Positions 1 to 7,437 of a DNA stretch of 16,723 nucleotides are shown in pieces (the first letter of the stretch is position 1; each line of letters opens with the position of its first letter). The stretch comes from Bacteroidota bacterium. Its GTDB lineage: Bacteria > Bacteroidota > Bacteroidia > UBA8524. A program made the position numbers and the translations under genes. Below the pieces are notes generated by a model. The model was not told the DNA's origin. It worked only from the letters and a program-made list of their open reading frames with translations, and did not search any database. The DNA lies in contig DQHT01000118.1 in the NCBI GenBank assembly GCA_003531115.1, positions 1 through 16,723 on the forward strand, given 5' to 3'.

Positions 1-185
1 ATAAGCAGGGTTCCTCCGGCAGGAACGGTGATGGTCCTTTCTCCGTTTATCAATATTTTCACATCGCCCTGCTGAACAAGTTTTTTTGCTGCTATCTGCA
101 GCATAACAACCAGAAGCAAAATTACCAGTGTAAATACCGCAGCGCTGGCAATGACGATGGCTAGGTTAATCTCAAGTAATACCAT
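1..185 (-). CDS. nqrF: NqrF, N-terminal part (cut by window edge)
   Basis: Reading leftward from the ATG at 185 gives 61 codons before the window ends. The peptide starts with one hydrophobic helix (about residues 5-32), then the beginning of a soluble domain (QQGDVKILINGE, followed by TVPAGGTLL). This is the N-terminal anchor and the first strands of the plant-type [2Fe-2S] ferredoxin domain of NqrF. NqrF is the NADH-oxidising subunit, which passes electrons from NADH through FAD and the 2Fe-2S cluster into the Na+-pumping complex at the inner membrane; the cluster cysteines and the FAD/NADH domains lie outside the window. An AAGGA sequence sits 10 nt before the ATG, and the gene starts 13 bp after the nqrE stop. 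Last visible gene of the nqr operon. The identification rests on position as well as on the short peptide. Confidence 0.93.
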   Translation of the reverse strand, partial: MVLLEINLAIVIASAAVFTLVILLLVVMLQIAAKKLVQQGDVKILINGERTITVPAGGTLL

Positions 186-198
186 GATCTATAAATCC

Positions 199-816
199 TT
201 ATATACTAAAGCCCATAAAACTTAAAAAGCCGAAGGACATCAGTCCAACGATAATAAAGGTGATTCCCAAACCTCTTAATGGTGCAGGAACATTGGAATA
301 TTTGAGTTTCTCACGAATGGCAGCCAGCGCCACAACAGCGAGGAACCAGCCAACTCCTGAACCCAGTCCGAATGCAGTCGCATCTCCCAAACTGTAAGGG
401 CGTCCCACCATAAAGAGTACACCACCCAGGATCGAACAGTTTACAGCGATCAGAGGGAGAAAAATTCCGAGCGCTGCATAAAGTGCTGGCGAGAATTTTT
501 CGATGATCATTTCAATAAGCTGAACAAACGCGGCAATAACGGAGATATAGATGATCAATCCGATAAAACTCAGGTCGACAGTTGCAAGGGCTGTAATGCC
601 GGTCCACGACATTGCTCCTGCTTTCAAGAAGTAATTGTATACCAACCAGTTCAAAGGAACTGTGATGGAGAGAACAAAGGTTACTGCAGCACCCAGACCA
701 ATGGCCGTTTTCACTTTTTTAGATACGGCGAGGTAAGAGCACATACCCAAAAAGTAGGCAAAGATCATGTTGTCGATAAAAATCGCGCGAATAAAGATGT
801 TAAAAAGACTTTCCAT
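199..816 (-). CDS. nqrE: Na+-translocating NADH:quinone oxidoreductase subunit E
   Basis: 205 residues, very hydrophobic, with about six membrane helices, the usual length for NqrE. NqrE and NqrD are homologous inverted-topology subunits of the inner-membrane Na+ pump. Two cysteines, C26 (in FLGMCSYLA) and C127 (in AVNCSILGG), match the half-membrane cysteines that, with the NqrD pair, hold an iron centre between the two subunits in characterised Nqr complexes. The end of the protein ([19 protein letters not shown]) is typical of the family. RnfA is the close paralogue, but the complete A-to-F gene order fixes the assignment to Nqr. Start chosen at the ATG at 816, preceded by a strong GGGAGG at 824-829 with 7 nt spacing. 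19 bp separate it from nqrD upstream. Confidence 0.97.
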   Translation of the reverse strand: MESLFNIFIRAIFIDNMIFAYFLGMCSYLAVSKKVKTAIGLGAAVTFVLSITVPLNWLVYNYFLKAGAMSWTGITALATVDLSFIGLIIYISVIAAFVQLIEMIIEKFSPALYAALGIFLPLIAVNCSILGGVLFMVGRPYSLGDATAFGLGSGVGWFLAVVALAAIREKLKYSNVPAPLRGLGITFIIVGLMSFGFLSFMGFSI

Positions 817-823
817 TTTTTTT

Positions 824-829
824 CCTCCC
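824..829 (-). promoter_or_regulatory. Shine-Dalgarno site of nqrE
   Basis: GGGAGG on the minus strand, 7 nt before the nqrE ATG. It is one of the strongest ribosome-binding sites in the window; most other genes here have none. Confidence 0.75.
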
Positions 830-835
830 GATTAA

Positions 836-1498
836 TTATTCTGATTCAACCATTCCGTTACGTGCACGTTGTGCCCAGATAACGAGTCCGATAACAATGG
901 CCGCCCCTGCCGGGATCACCATAACACCATTTCCAATATAGTTAATGCCCAATGCATCAAAGACCTTATATCCATAAACAGAGCCGGAGCCAATTAGTTC
1001 TCTGAAAAAGGCAACGACCATTAATATGGCTCCATACCCTAAACCATTTCCTATTCCGTCGAGCAAAGAAGGCCACGGTTTGTTCGCCATGGCAAAAGCT
1101 TCCAGGCGCCCCATGATGATACAATTGGTTACGATAAGACCAACAAATACAGAAAGCTGTTTAGACATTTCGTATGCATAGGCCTTAAGCACCTGATCCA
1201 CAATAATTACAAAGGTGGAAACCACGGCAAGCTGAACGATAATACGCACCCTGGAAGGGATCACATTGCGCATTATTGATATGAGTAAATTGGACATCAT
1301 GGTCACAAAAATTACTCCCATCGACATGTAAAAGGCGGGTTCCATTTGAACGGTAACAGCCAAAGCCGAACAGATACCTAAAACCTGAACAGTGATCGGG
1401 TTGTTATTGTCGAGTGGATCGCTCAGCAGTTGTCTTTCCTTTTTGCCGAAAAGCGGTTGTGCCGGCGCTGATTTTTTTTCTTCTCCTGTTGTTGACAT
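836..1498 (-). CDS. nqrD: Na+-translocating NADH:quinone oxidoreductase subunit D
   Basis: 220 residues from the ATG at 1498: a hydrophilic N-terminus of about 33 residues, then about six membrane helices. It is a membrane subunit of the Nqr pump, paired with NqrE. C43 (in LGICSALAV) and C126 (in IVTNCIIMG) are the conserved cysteines that share the intramembrane iron centre with NqrE. NQLAV-type and PWPSLLDGIGNGLGYG segments are family-like. An in-frame TTG six bases upstream (1504) would leave no space after the AAGGA at 1505-1509, so ATG 1498 is preferred. The N-terminal tail is somewhat longer than in gamma-proteobacterial NqrD; the rest aligns with the family by eye. Gap to nqrC upstream is 9 bp. 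Confidence 0.96.
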   Translation of the reverse strand: MSTTGEEKKSAPAQPLFGKKERQLLSDPLDNNNPITVQVLGICSALAVTVQMEPAFYMSMGVIFVTMMSNLLISIMRNVIPSRVRIIVQLAVVSTFVIIVDQVLKAYAYEMSKQLSVFVGLIVTNCIIMGRLEAFAMANKPWPSLLDGIGNGLGYGAILMVVAFFRELIGSGSVYGYKVFDALGINYIGNGVMVIPAGAAIVIGLVIWAQRARNGMVESE

Positions 1499-1504
1499 GA
1501 TCAA

Positions 1505-1509
1505 TCCTT
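1505..1509 (-). promoter_or_regulatory. Shine-Dalgarno site of nqrD (decides the start)
   Basis: AAGGA on the minus strand, 6 nt before ATG 1498 and directly abutting TTG 1504. Spacing favours the ATG. The site overlaps the nqrC stop codon, so termination of nqrC may help initiation of nqrD. Confidence 0.7.
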
Positions 1510-2266
1510 AGTTTGAAGTGGCTTTAGTATTTGCCATTTGTTGTTTGAAATAATTATCGTAGGCTTTCAGGTATGCATTAAGCATATTATTTATCCCTTT
1601 GCCTGTCAGGGTTGAACCCGACATACCGTCTACCTGATGGGGTTTGTCTTTGAAGGCATTGATACTCTTTTCTCCTCCTCCATTTTCACCTTTCATCATC
1701 GTAACAGAAACCAATTTTCCTGATTCGTCATAGATCGATTTTCCGGCATAGCGGGATTGAATTTCATCGGTCGTGATCCGTGCGCCCAGGCCGGGAGTTT
1801 CACCCTTATGGTCGAACACGATCCCTTTGATGGTATTCATGTCTTTTTCCAATGCCACATAGCCCCAGATATTGTCCCAAAGGCCAAAACCATAGGTAGG
1901 AAGTACAACATACTCCAGTCCGGTTTCTCCTTCGATCAGATAAACGGGATACATCCGTAAAGAATCCGCCATTTTGTATTCCTTGTTAATATCCACATCC
2001 TCTGCAGCTATTTCAACAGGTTTTCCCGAATAATCGATCACAGCAGATTTTACCTTTTCATCGTACAACTTGTTCACTTCCTCTTTTTTCATGACAGAAA
2101 CCTTATCATTTCCCATGAAGGTACTCAGAATGAACTGGCGTTTTTCATAGGCGACATTAGCTGCCTGAAGATCTTTCAGTGATTCATTGGTGAGTGAAAG
2201 CAGTACGGCACATATCATGGTCAGCGCCACAATAAATGTGAATATGTATGTATTAGACCGTTGCAC
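1508..2266 (-). CDS. nqrC: Na+-translocating NADH:quinone oxidoreductase subunit C (covalent FMN)
   Basis: 252 residues. One N-terminal helix (about residues 7-26) anchors a periplasmic FMN-binding domain. Near the C-terminus the motif DGMSGSTLT (213-221) is the ApbE flavinylation site, with T219 the expected phosphoester-linked FMN acceptor; the usual alanine of SGAT is serine here. The segment GLWDNIWGYVALEKD and the following GETPGLGARIT match the NqrC/RnfG flavin domain. NqrC takes electrons within the Nqr chain and passes them to the NqrB flavin. The start is GTG at 2266, supported by AAGGAG at 2275-2280 with 8 nt spacing, and it overlaps the end of nqrB by 14 bp, which suggests translational coupling. 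RnfG is excluded by the operon content. Confidence 0.97.
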   Translation of the reverse strand: MQRSNTYIFTFIVALTMICAVLLSLTNESLKDLQAANVAYEKRQFILSTFMGNDKVSVMKKEEVNKLYDEKVKSAVIDYSGKPVEIAAEDVDINKEYKMADSLRMYPVYLIEGETGLEYVVLPTYGFGLWDNIWGYVALEKDMNTIKGIVFDHKGETPGLGARITTDEIQSRYAGKSIYDESGKLVSVTMMKGENGGGEKSINAFKDKPHQVDGMSGSTLTGKGINNMLNAYLKAYDNYFKQQMANTKATSN

Positions 2267-3416
2267 GTTTTAATCTCCTTTTTTTGTTAGACTCTACTAC
2301 AAAATAATCAATCAATGGCGCAAATACGTTCATAAGAAGGATGGCCATCATCATTCCTTCGGGATAAGCCGGATTTCCGACCCGTATCAGTACGGTAAGA
2401 ATTCCGATCAATAAACCGTAAATAATTTTTCCTCGTTCTGTTTGTGCGGCTGATACAGGATCCGTTGCCATAAATACAGCCCCAAATGCGAACCCGCCGA
2501 TGAGCAGATGCTGGTAGGCCGGCATGTCAAGAAACGGAGTTCCACTGATCCAGTTAAATATCCCGCCCATTAAAAGACCGCCAGCGAATGTAGAAGCCAT
2601 AATTTTCCAGCTTCCTACGCCTGAAACGACCAGGATCACCGCTCCTATTAATATGGCCAAAACCGAGGTTTCCCCGATCGAGCCCTTTTCAAGGCCAAGG
2701 AACATGTTCATCACGGAATATTCAGCTTCACCACCGCCTGCCACAACTGAGAGCGTGGTTGCTCCGCTAAATCCATCAACGATATCTGCTCTGTTTCCTG
2801 AGAACCATACAGCAGTACCATCCGAAAGGAATTCGCCGGACATATAAGCCGGATACGCAAAAAACAAAAATACCCTGGCGGTAAGCGCCGGGTTCAGGAG
2901 GTTCATTCCCGATCCACCAAAAATTTCCTTACCTATGATAACGGCAAAGGCTGTTCCCAAAGCTACCATCCAAAGGGGTGTAGTAGGTGGCAAACAAAGG
3001 GGGATTAACATTCCCGTTACCAGAAAACCTTCATTTACGGCATGGCCTTTTATCTGGCAAAATGCAAACTCAATTCCCAGTCCCACCCCGTACGATACGA
3101 TGATGATCGGCAATACCTGAATGAGTCCATGGAGAAAATAATCGAGGTGCGATGCCGTTTGATCCATCGACAAAAAATGCTGATAGCCCACATTCCACAT
3201 CCCGAAAAGCAATGCCGGTATCATGGCGATAACCACCACGATCATGGTCCGTTTCATATCAATACCGTCGCGCACATGCACCTTTCCATGGGTGGTATGC
3301 CCGGGTACAAAAAGAAAGGTATCAAACGCTTCGAACGTTGAATGCAGAAATTGAAACTTCCCGCCCTTTGAGAAGGTCGGACGAAGCTTGTCCATTGTAT
3401 CTTTTAAAAACTTCAT
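2253..3416 (-). CDS. nqrB: Na+-translocating NADH:quinone oxidoreductase subunit B (covalent FMN, Na+ channel subunit)
   Basis: 387 residues, with many membrane helices after a cytoplasmic N-terminus of about 55 residues. It is the largest membrane subunit of Nqr, carrying covalent FMN and riboflavin and forming the Na+ pathway. The flavinylation motif DGFSGAT is at 214-220, with T220 the acceptor. Other family signatures are VNEGFLVTGMLIPL (127-140), GKEIFGGSGMNLLNPAL (162-178) and, near the end, FMATDPVSAAQTERGK. It is slightly shorter than the Vibrio protein of about 415 residues. The start ATG at 3416 overlaps the nqrA stop by one base (TAATG) and has AAGGA two bases before it, consistent with coupled translation. 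The ferredoxin:NAD counterpart RnfD lacks this whole context. Confidence 0.97.
   Translation of the reverse strand: MKFLKDTMDKLRPTFSKGGKFQFLHSTFEAFDTFLFVPGHTTHGKVHVRDGIDMKRTMIVVVIAMIPALLFGMWNVGYQHFLSMDQTASHLDYFLHGLIQVLPIIIVSYGVGLGIEFAFCQIKGHAVNEGFLVTGMLIPLCLPPTTPLWMVALGTAFAVIIGKEIFGGSGMNLLNPALTARVFLFFAYPAYMSGEFLSDGTAVWFSGNRADIVDGFSGATTLSVVAGGGEAEYSVMNMFLGLEKGSIGETSVLAILIGAVILVVSGVGSWKIMASTFAGGLLMGGIFNWISGTPFLDMPAYQHLLIGGFAFGAVFMATDPVSAAQTERGKIIYGLLIGILTVLIRVGNPAYPEGMMMAILLMNVFAPLIDYFVVESNKKRRLKRATV
2275..2280 (-). promoter_or_regulatory. Shine-Dalgarno site of nqrC (supports the GTG start)
   Basis: AAGGAG on the minus strand lies 8 nt before the GTG at 2266, inside the end of nqrB. There is no closer ATG, so this site supports GTG as the true nqrC start. 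Confidence 0.7.
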
Positions 3417-4762
3417 TATCCTTCTTTTTCAATTAAGGTTAATCCTTCAGACAGAATATTCTGAACCGGTTGTTTGGAGGTGCATACAAATTCACAGAGC
3501 GACAGGTCTTCTTCCACCACTTCAAAGATCCCCAGTGCTTCCATGGCTTCCAGATCGGCTGCCAGACAAGCTTTGAGCAATTGCACGGGAAGGATATCCA
3601 TAGGAAGAACCTTCTCGTATTCATTGGTCACCACAAAGGGCCTTTCTTCACCATGCATATTGGTGTTCACCCGGTATTTTTTGTTCGGGGTCAGGTAAGA
3701 AAGAAATGTTTTTGAGATGCTCGGGCGCGCTTCGGAAGGCAGGATCCAGCCAAAAAATTCGGCCTCGTCACCTTCAGGAATGGCAGTAAGCTGTTGATCG
3801 AAGTACCCGAAATAACCGGTTTCCTCAACTTTGGAACCGAATAATATATTTCCGGAGATCAAACGCACCTTACCAGGTTTCAGCTGGTTTTTAACCGCAT
3901 TTTCCAATGAAGCTCCAACGCGCAGTTTGGTGTACACCGGATTAACAATTTCAGAACCTGTTATGGAAATGATCCGCTCAGGATCATATATACCCTCAAC
4001 AAACAGCTTCCCCAGATTGGCAACATCCTGAATATTCATGGTCCAAACGGCATCTCCTTTATTGATAGGTGCTGTATGATGGATCTGAATGCCCACATTT
4101 CCGGCCGGGTGTGGACCGTCAAAGTTGCTTATTGTTACATTCTTCAACGATTCAAAGCTGCTGTTATCAGCCTCATGTTTCAGCCCCAGAAACACATTTC
4201 CATCGGTCAATACCGCCAAAGCGTTTATGCCCGTTTGCAAATGCGACTCCCTGCCTTTTAAAGCAAAATTCAGGTCTGGCGCCAAAGGGGCTGAGTCAAA
4301 TCCCGAAATAAAGATGTTTTTTGGAACGATGTTCGTTTCAGCAACACGATTGTACGGGCGTTGGCGCAGGAAAGTCCACATGCCGCTTTTCAGCATCTTT
4401 TCCTTTACGCCTTGTCGTCCCAGACTTGCCGGGTCGGCCGCACCGAAATTTTCATGGTTTAAATTTCCATCAGCCAAAATGCGAACTTCAAGAATTCTAC
4501 GCTTGTCGCCCCGAACGATCTCTACCACCTCACCGCTAACGGGAGAGGTAAAAAACACATCAGGCTGGTTCTTCGGAAAATAAAGTGGCGTACCACATTT
4601 TACCTCGGTTCCAACATCAACAAGAAGTTTCGGGACAAGTCCACGGATTTCGTGGGGCTGTAATGCAAAGGTTTTGGGTGTTTCGGTAGCAACAATTTCT
4701 TTTGTCGCTTCTCCTACGAGTTTAATGTCGTAGCCCTTTTTGAGTCTGATCAGGTTTGCCAT
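3416..4762 (-). CDS. nqrA: Na+-translocating NADH:quinone oxidoreductase subunit A
   Basis: 448 residues, hydrophilic, close to the 446 residues usual for NqrA. It is the cytoplasmic-side subunit of the Nqr complex, implicated in quinone interaction, and carries no known covalent cofactor. The N-terminus (IRLKKGYDIKLVGEA) and the segment LVDVGTEVKCGTPLY followed by FFTSPVSGEVVEI (about 50-82) resemble the biotinyl/lipoyl-like barrel fold of NqrA and RnfC. LFVEGIYDPERIISITGSE and the C-terminal EDLSLCEFVCTSK are family-like. Unlike RnfC there are no 4Fe-4S ferredoxin motifs. It is the first gene of the operon; the ATG at 4762 has no Shine-Dalgarno sequence, in contrast to the five downstream cistrons. 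A candidate promoter and a hairpin lie in the 160-bp gap upstream. Confidence 0.97.
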   Translation of the reverse strand: MANLIRLKKGYDIKLVGEATKEIVATETPKTFALQPHEIRGLVPKLLVDVGTEVKCGTPLYFPKNQPDVFFTSPVSGEVVEIVRGDKRRILEVRILADGNLNHENFGAADPASLGRQGVKEKMLKSGMWTFLRQRPYNRVAETNIVPKNIFISGFDSAPLAPDLNFALKGRESHLQTGINALAVLTDGNVFLGLKHEADNSSFESLKNVTISNFDGPHPAGNVGIQIHHTAPINKGDAVWTMNIQDVANLGKLFVEGIYDPERIISITGSEIVNPVYTKLRVGASLENAVKNQLKPGKVRLISGNILFGSKVEETGYFGYFDQQLTAIPEGDEAEFFGWILPSEARPSISKTFLSYLTPNKKYRVNTNMHGEERPFVVTNEYEKVLPMDILPVQLLKACLAADLEAMEALGIFEVVEEDLSLCEFVCTSKQPVQNILSEGLTLIEKEG

Positions 4763-4797
4763 CGGACGTTTTAGGTCGTCTATTTTTGTTAGTAAAG

Positions 4798-4815
4798 GTA
4801 CCCCTGTCGGGGTAC
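4798..4815. promoter_or_regulatory. Hairpin / inverted repeat in the nqrA leader region
   Basis: GTACCCC and GGGGTAC form a perfect 7-bp inverted repeat around a 4-nt loop, 35 nt upstream of the nqrA ATG. If the -7-like box at 4833-4840 is the promoter, the hairpin is in the transcribed leader. There is no U-run after it on the minus strand, so it does not look like an intrinsic terminator. It could be an mRNA stability or regulatory hairpin, or a protein operator; the sequence alone does not decide. Confidence 0.5.
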
Positions 4816-4832
4816 ATGCTTTTAAACAGGCG

Positions 4833-4840
4833 CAAATCTA
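4833..4840 (-). promoter_or_regulatory. Candidate Bacteroidota -7 promoter box for the nqr operon
   Basis: TAGATTTG on the minus strand matches the TAnnTTTG -7 consensus of the Bacteroidota primary sigma factor, in the only sizeable gap upstream of nqrA. It would give a leader of roughly 60-65 nt. No clear TTTG/TTG -33 element is present at the expected distance, so this stays a candidate. Confidence 0.4.
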
Positions 4841-4922
4841 ATAAAAAATCGATAGCATGGGGGGTTTTGAACGCTTTCTTTAGAATATTTTAATACATTT
4901 TAAATGGCTGATAACCAGTTAT

Positions 4923-5360
4923 TTATTTTCTTCTCTCTTCCCGCAGTCGTTCCACAAGTTCTCTCCTAAACTCAAATTCAGCTTTATAGATCATGGCAAC
5001 CTTTTTAATCGGGAGCACTTTTTTAAATTCTTCGGTATAACGTTTGGTGATCTCGAGCTCTTTGCTCCTGAATTCCTGAATGCTTTCGATCAGTTTTTCG
5101 CACTCTTTATCGGTCATAAAAGTGAGATCAACATCTTTGAGATCGATATCGTCTTTGAAATTCCGCCGAAGCGAATCCATCTCATTGAGCATGTCGGTAT
5201 ACAGGGGAATAAAAGCTTTTTCTTCCTCAGGGGTAAGGGCAAGTTTCTTTTTCATAAACTCGATCCTTGCTGCTTTGATCTTTTCTCCATGTTTTTCGCG
5301 GGGTTGGGCGGTAGCCTGCAATCCCAGAAAGAGTCCTAAAACAATCAGTAATGTTCTCAT
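4923..5360 (-). CDS. Small exported Spy/CpxP-like protein of an ECF sigma operon
   Basis: 145 residues with a signal peptide (about 1-18, MRTLLIVLGLFLGLQATAQ, cleavage near the AQ). The mature part is almost all charged alpha helix (KKKLALTPEEEKAFIPLY, then MLNEMDSLRRNF, then a C-terminal EFEFRRELVERLREERRK). The LTPEE segment recalls the LTxxQ helices of Spy/CpxP periplasmic chaperones. Proteins like this are often encoded last in Bacteroidota ECF sigma operons and annotated as sensors of the sigma factor; that role is inferred from position. The start overlaps the stop of the preceding anti-sigma-like gene (ATGA), so the two are probably translated together. No close family was recognised beyond this. 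Confidence 0.7.
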   Translation of the reverse strand: MRTLLIVLGLFLGLQATAQPREKHGEKIKAARIEFMKKKLALTPEEEKAFIPLYTDMLNEMDSLRRNFKDDIDLKDVDLTFMTDKECEKLIESIQEFRSKELEITKRYTEEFKKVLPIKKVAMIYKAEFEFRRELVERLREERRK

Positions 5361-5875
5361 AGTTCGTAAATTAAAGTAACGTGATCAACCAAATATTCTT
5401 CAATTTCAGCGGTTTCCAGACCGTCCAGAGGATCGCTGTTTTCCTTTTCGACTTCCAGTTCTTCGTACAGGTAATCTTCAAGCACCACTTCGCTTTGCAG
5501 TTCATCATAGCGGCCACTTTCAGCAAGCGCCTTTGCAACTTCCTCTTCCAAAACCAATACCTGCTCCTGTTCACTGATCTGCTCATACAAACCTTCCGAG
5601 GCTTCGTTCAGGCTTACGGGATCGATCCTGGTATCAACAGGTACCTCTGCTTTATTTATAAGGAAAAAGGCCAGTGCGGCTGCGGCTGGCAAGGTTAGAA
5701 GCCAGAGCGCACGCAGTTTGTGGGTTTTAGGGTGTTGTACCGGCATGGCATCTTTCTGTGTCAAAATCCGGTCTTTTAATGATGCGAATTCACCCTCAGA
5801 AAGGGGAAAGCGGCTGGCATCATCTCCCAGATGTTTGCTCAGTTTATCTTCCCAGGTGTTTTTATTCGTTTTCAT
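5357..5875 (-). CDS. Putative single-span anti-sigma factor
   Basis: 172 residues: a cytoplasmic N-terminal part of about 55 residues containing ASLKDRIL, one membrane helix (about 56-74), and a very acidic C-terminal region rich in Glu, Asp and Leu that would be periplasmic. The layout fits an anti-sigma factor that holds the sigma factor at the membrane and senses an envelope signal. There is no zinc-binding HxxxCxxC (ZAS) motif, so this is a divergent type or another kind of membrane partner. Neighbours decide the call: the ECF sigma gene ends 32 bp upstream, and the small exported protein begins within this gene's stop codon. Confidence 0.6.
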   Translation of the reverse strand: MKTNKNTWEDKLSKHLGDDASRFPLSEGEFASLKDRILTQKDAMPVQHPKTHKLRALWLLTLPAAAALAFFLINKAEVPVDTRIDPVSLNEASEGLYEQISEQEQVLVLEEEVAKALAESGRYDELQSEVVLEDYLYEELEVEKENSDPLDGLETAEIEEYLVDHVTLIYEL

Positions 5876-5907
5876 TTGTTTCTATGATGCTTATGGATTT
5901 CAATGGT

Positions 5908-6468
5908 TTAAGGCAACAACACGTATTTCTCCAATTTTTTCACCGCATGATGGTAACTGGCCTTCAATGCGCCAACCGAAGTGCCCAATACTTCGGATAT
6001 ATCTTCGTATTTCATTTCTTCAAAATATTTCATTTGAAACACCAGTTTTTGTTTTTCCGGTAAGCGAATCAATGCTTTGAAAAGTTTCTTCTCAATTTCA
6101 TTGCCATTAAAAGATCCGGGTTGCTCCAGCCGCTCATTCAACAAATCTCCGGCCTGGTCAAATCGGATCAGGTTCCGTTTTTTTATTTTGCGTAAGGCAG
6201 CGAGTCCTTCATTCGTGGCAATGCGATAGATCCAGGTAAATAATTTACTTTCTTCTCTGAAAGTATCCAGGTGCTGCCAAACGAGAATAAAGGTATTCTG
6301 TGTGGCATCGGCTGTTTCATCGGGGTCGATGAGCATCTTCCGTAAGTGCCAGTATACACGCTGTTGATAGCGGTCTACCAACAAAGAAAAAGCCAGTTCA
6401 CGGGTTTTTTCGTCCCGTAAACCGGCTATAAGTTCTTCTTCTGTTGTATAGAGTTCTGTACGGATCAA
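5908..6468 (-). CDS. ECF-type RNA polymerase sigma factor
   Basis: 186 residues. Region 2 spans about 27-98 (LLVDRYQQRVYWHLRKML, DETADATQNTFILVWQHL for DNA melting and -10 recognition, and the following TWIYRIATNEGLAALRK). Region 4 spans about 130-183 with a helix-turn-helix (EEMKYEDISEVLGTSVGALKAS). No sigma-1.1 or region 3 is present, as expected for an ECF (group 4) sigma. It should direct transcription of an envelope-stress or signal regulon; the targets cannot be seen. The start is TTG at 6468, since no ATG or GTG lies in frame before residue 45, which would cut region 2. The TTG is only 8 bp after the transketolase stop, so translation may depend on upstream termination. Confidence 0.92.
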   Translation of the reverse strand: MIRTELYTTEEELIAGLRDEKTRELAFSLLVDRYQQRVYWHLRKMLIDPDETADATQNTFILVWQHLDTFREESKLFTWIYRIATNEGLAALRKIKKRNLIRFDQAGDLLNERLEQPGSFNGNEIEKKLFKALIRLPEKQKLVFQMKYFEEMKYEDISEVLGTSVGALKASYHHAVKKLEKYVLLP

Positions 6469-6476
6469 GTGAAGCG

Positions 6477-7430
6477 CTATTTGCGTTTCATCACCCGTTC
6501 TACAGCGTCCACAATATTTACGGTGTCAATGCCGTATTTTTTCATCAGGTCAGCAGGTTTGCCCGATTCTCCGAAAGAATCATTTACCGCAACCATTTCA
6601 ACCGGAAGGGGGAGTTTTCTTGCCAAAAGCTGACAAATGCTGTCTCCCAGTCCTCCATTCATTTGATGTTCTTCAGCTGTAACTGCACAACGGGTTTTGG
6701 AAACTGATTCTAAGATAGCCTTTTCGTCCAAAGGTTTAATCGTATGGATATTTATTATTTCCGCACTTATGCCCTTTTCAGCCAGTGCCACTCCTGCTTC
6801 TATGGCTTTCCATACCAAATGTCCGGTGGCAAAAATGCTCACATCGGTGCCTTCATTCAACATCAGCGCTTTTCCGATCCTGAATTTTTGATCCGGGTCG
6901 GTAAAGTTAGGAACCTTGGGCCTGCCAAAGCGCAGGTAAACCGGACCTTCATGTTCAGCAATGGCTATGGTTGCCGCTTTGGTTTGGTTATAGTCGCAAG
7001 GATTGATCACGACCATCCCCGGCAGCATTTTCATCAAACCGATATCTTCAAGGATCTGGTGCGTAGCTCCGTCTTCACCGAGGGTAAGTCCGGCATGGGA
7101 AGCACATATCTTCACATTTTTCCCGGAATAGGCTACGGCCTGGCGGATCTGATCATATACCCGACCGGTAGAAAAATTGGCAAAGGTGCCGGTATAAGGG
7201 ATCTTCCCTCCTATGGCCAGTCCTGCAGCCATACCGATCATATTGGCCTCGGAAATACCTGCCTGATAAAAACGGTCAGGGTGTTCTTTGGCGAAGTTGT
7301 CCATTTTCAGGGATCCGGTCAGATCGGCGCAAAGGGCAACCACATTCGGATTGCTGCGTCCTAATTCATCGAGTCCGGCCCCAAATCCGGAGCGGGTATC
7401 TTTTTCGTTTTGGATGGTATACGTTTTCAT
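6477..7430 (-). CDS. Transketolase, C-terminal subunit
   Basis: 317 residues from ATG 7430. It contains the pyrimidine-binding and C-terminal domains of a thiamine-diphosphate transketolase split over two genes. E61 in QAGISEANMIGMAAG is the catalytic glutamate that activates the cofactor aminopyrimidine. SHAGLTLGEDGATHQ (111-125) is the conserved substrate/cofactor loop with H124. NIHTIKPLDEKAI and MNGGLGDSI belong to the C-terminal domain. With the N-terminal subunit it would exchange two-carbon ketol units in the non-oxidative pentose phosphate pathway in the cytoplasm. A longer reading from a TTG at 7481 would add 17 residues that do not fit the family and would overlap the vWA gene; ATG 7430 lies 7 bp after the vWA stop. 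No Shine-Dalgarno sequence. Confidence 0.94.
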   Translation of the reverse strand: MKTYTIQNEKDTRSGFGAGLDELGRSNPNVVALCADLTGSLKMDNFAKEHPDRFYQAGISEANMIGMAAGLAIGGKIPYTGTFANFSTGRVYDQIRQAVAYSGKNVKICASHAGLTLGEDGATHQILEDIGLMKMLPGMVVINPCDYNQTKAATIAIAEHEGPVYLRFGRPKVPNFTDPDQKFRIGKALMLNEGTDVSIFATGHLVWKAIEAGVALAEKGISAEIINIHTIKPLDEKAILESVSKTRCAVTAEEHQMNGGLGDSICQLLARKLPLPVEMVAVNDSFGESGKPADLMKKYGIDTVNIVDAVERVMKRK

Positions 7431-7437
7431 TCGTGTT

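Noticed and set aside
4089..4583. 164-residue plus-strand reading frame antisense to nqrA
   Set aside because: It lies wholly opposite a well-supported gene, has no recognisable domain, and its composition is that of a shadow frame.
4798..4815. Hairpin as intrinsic terminator of the transketolase-sigma run
   Set aside because: No U-run follows it on the minus strand and it lies more than 100 nt after the last stop codon.
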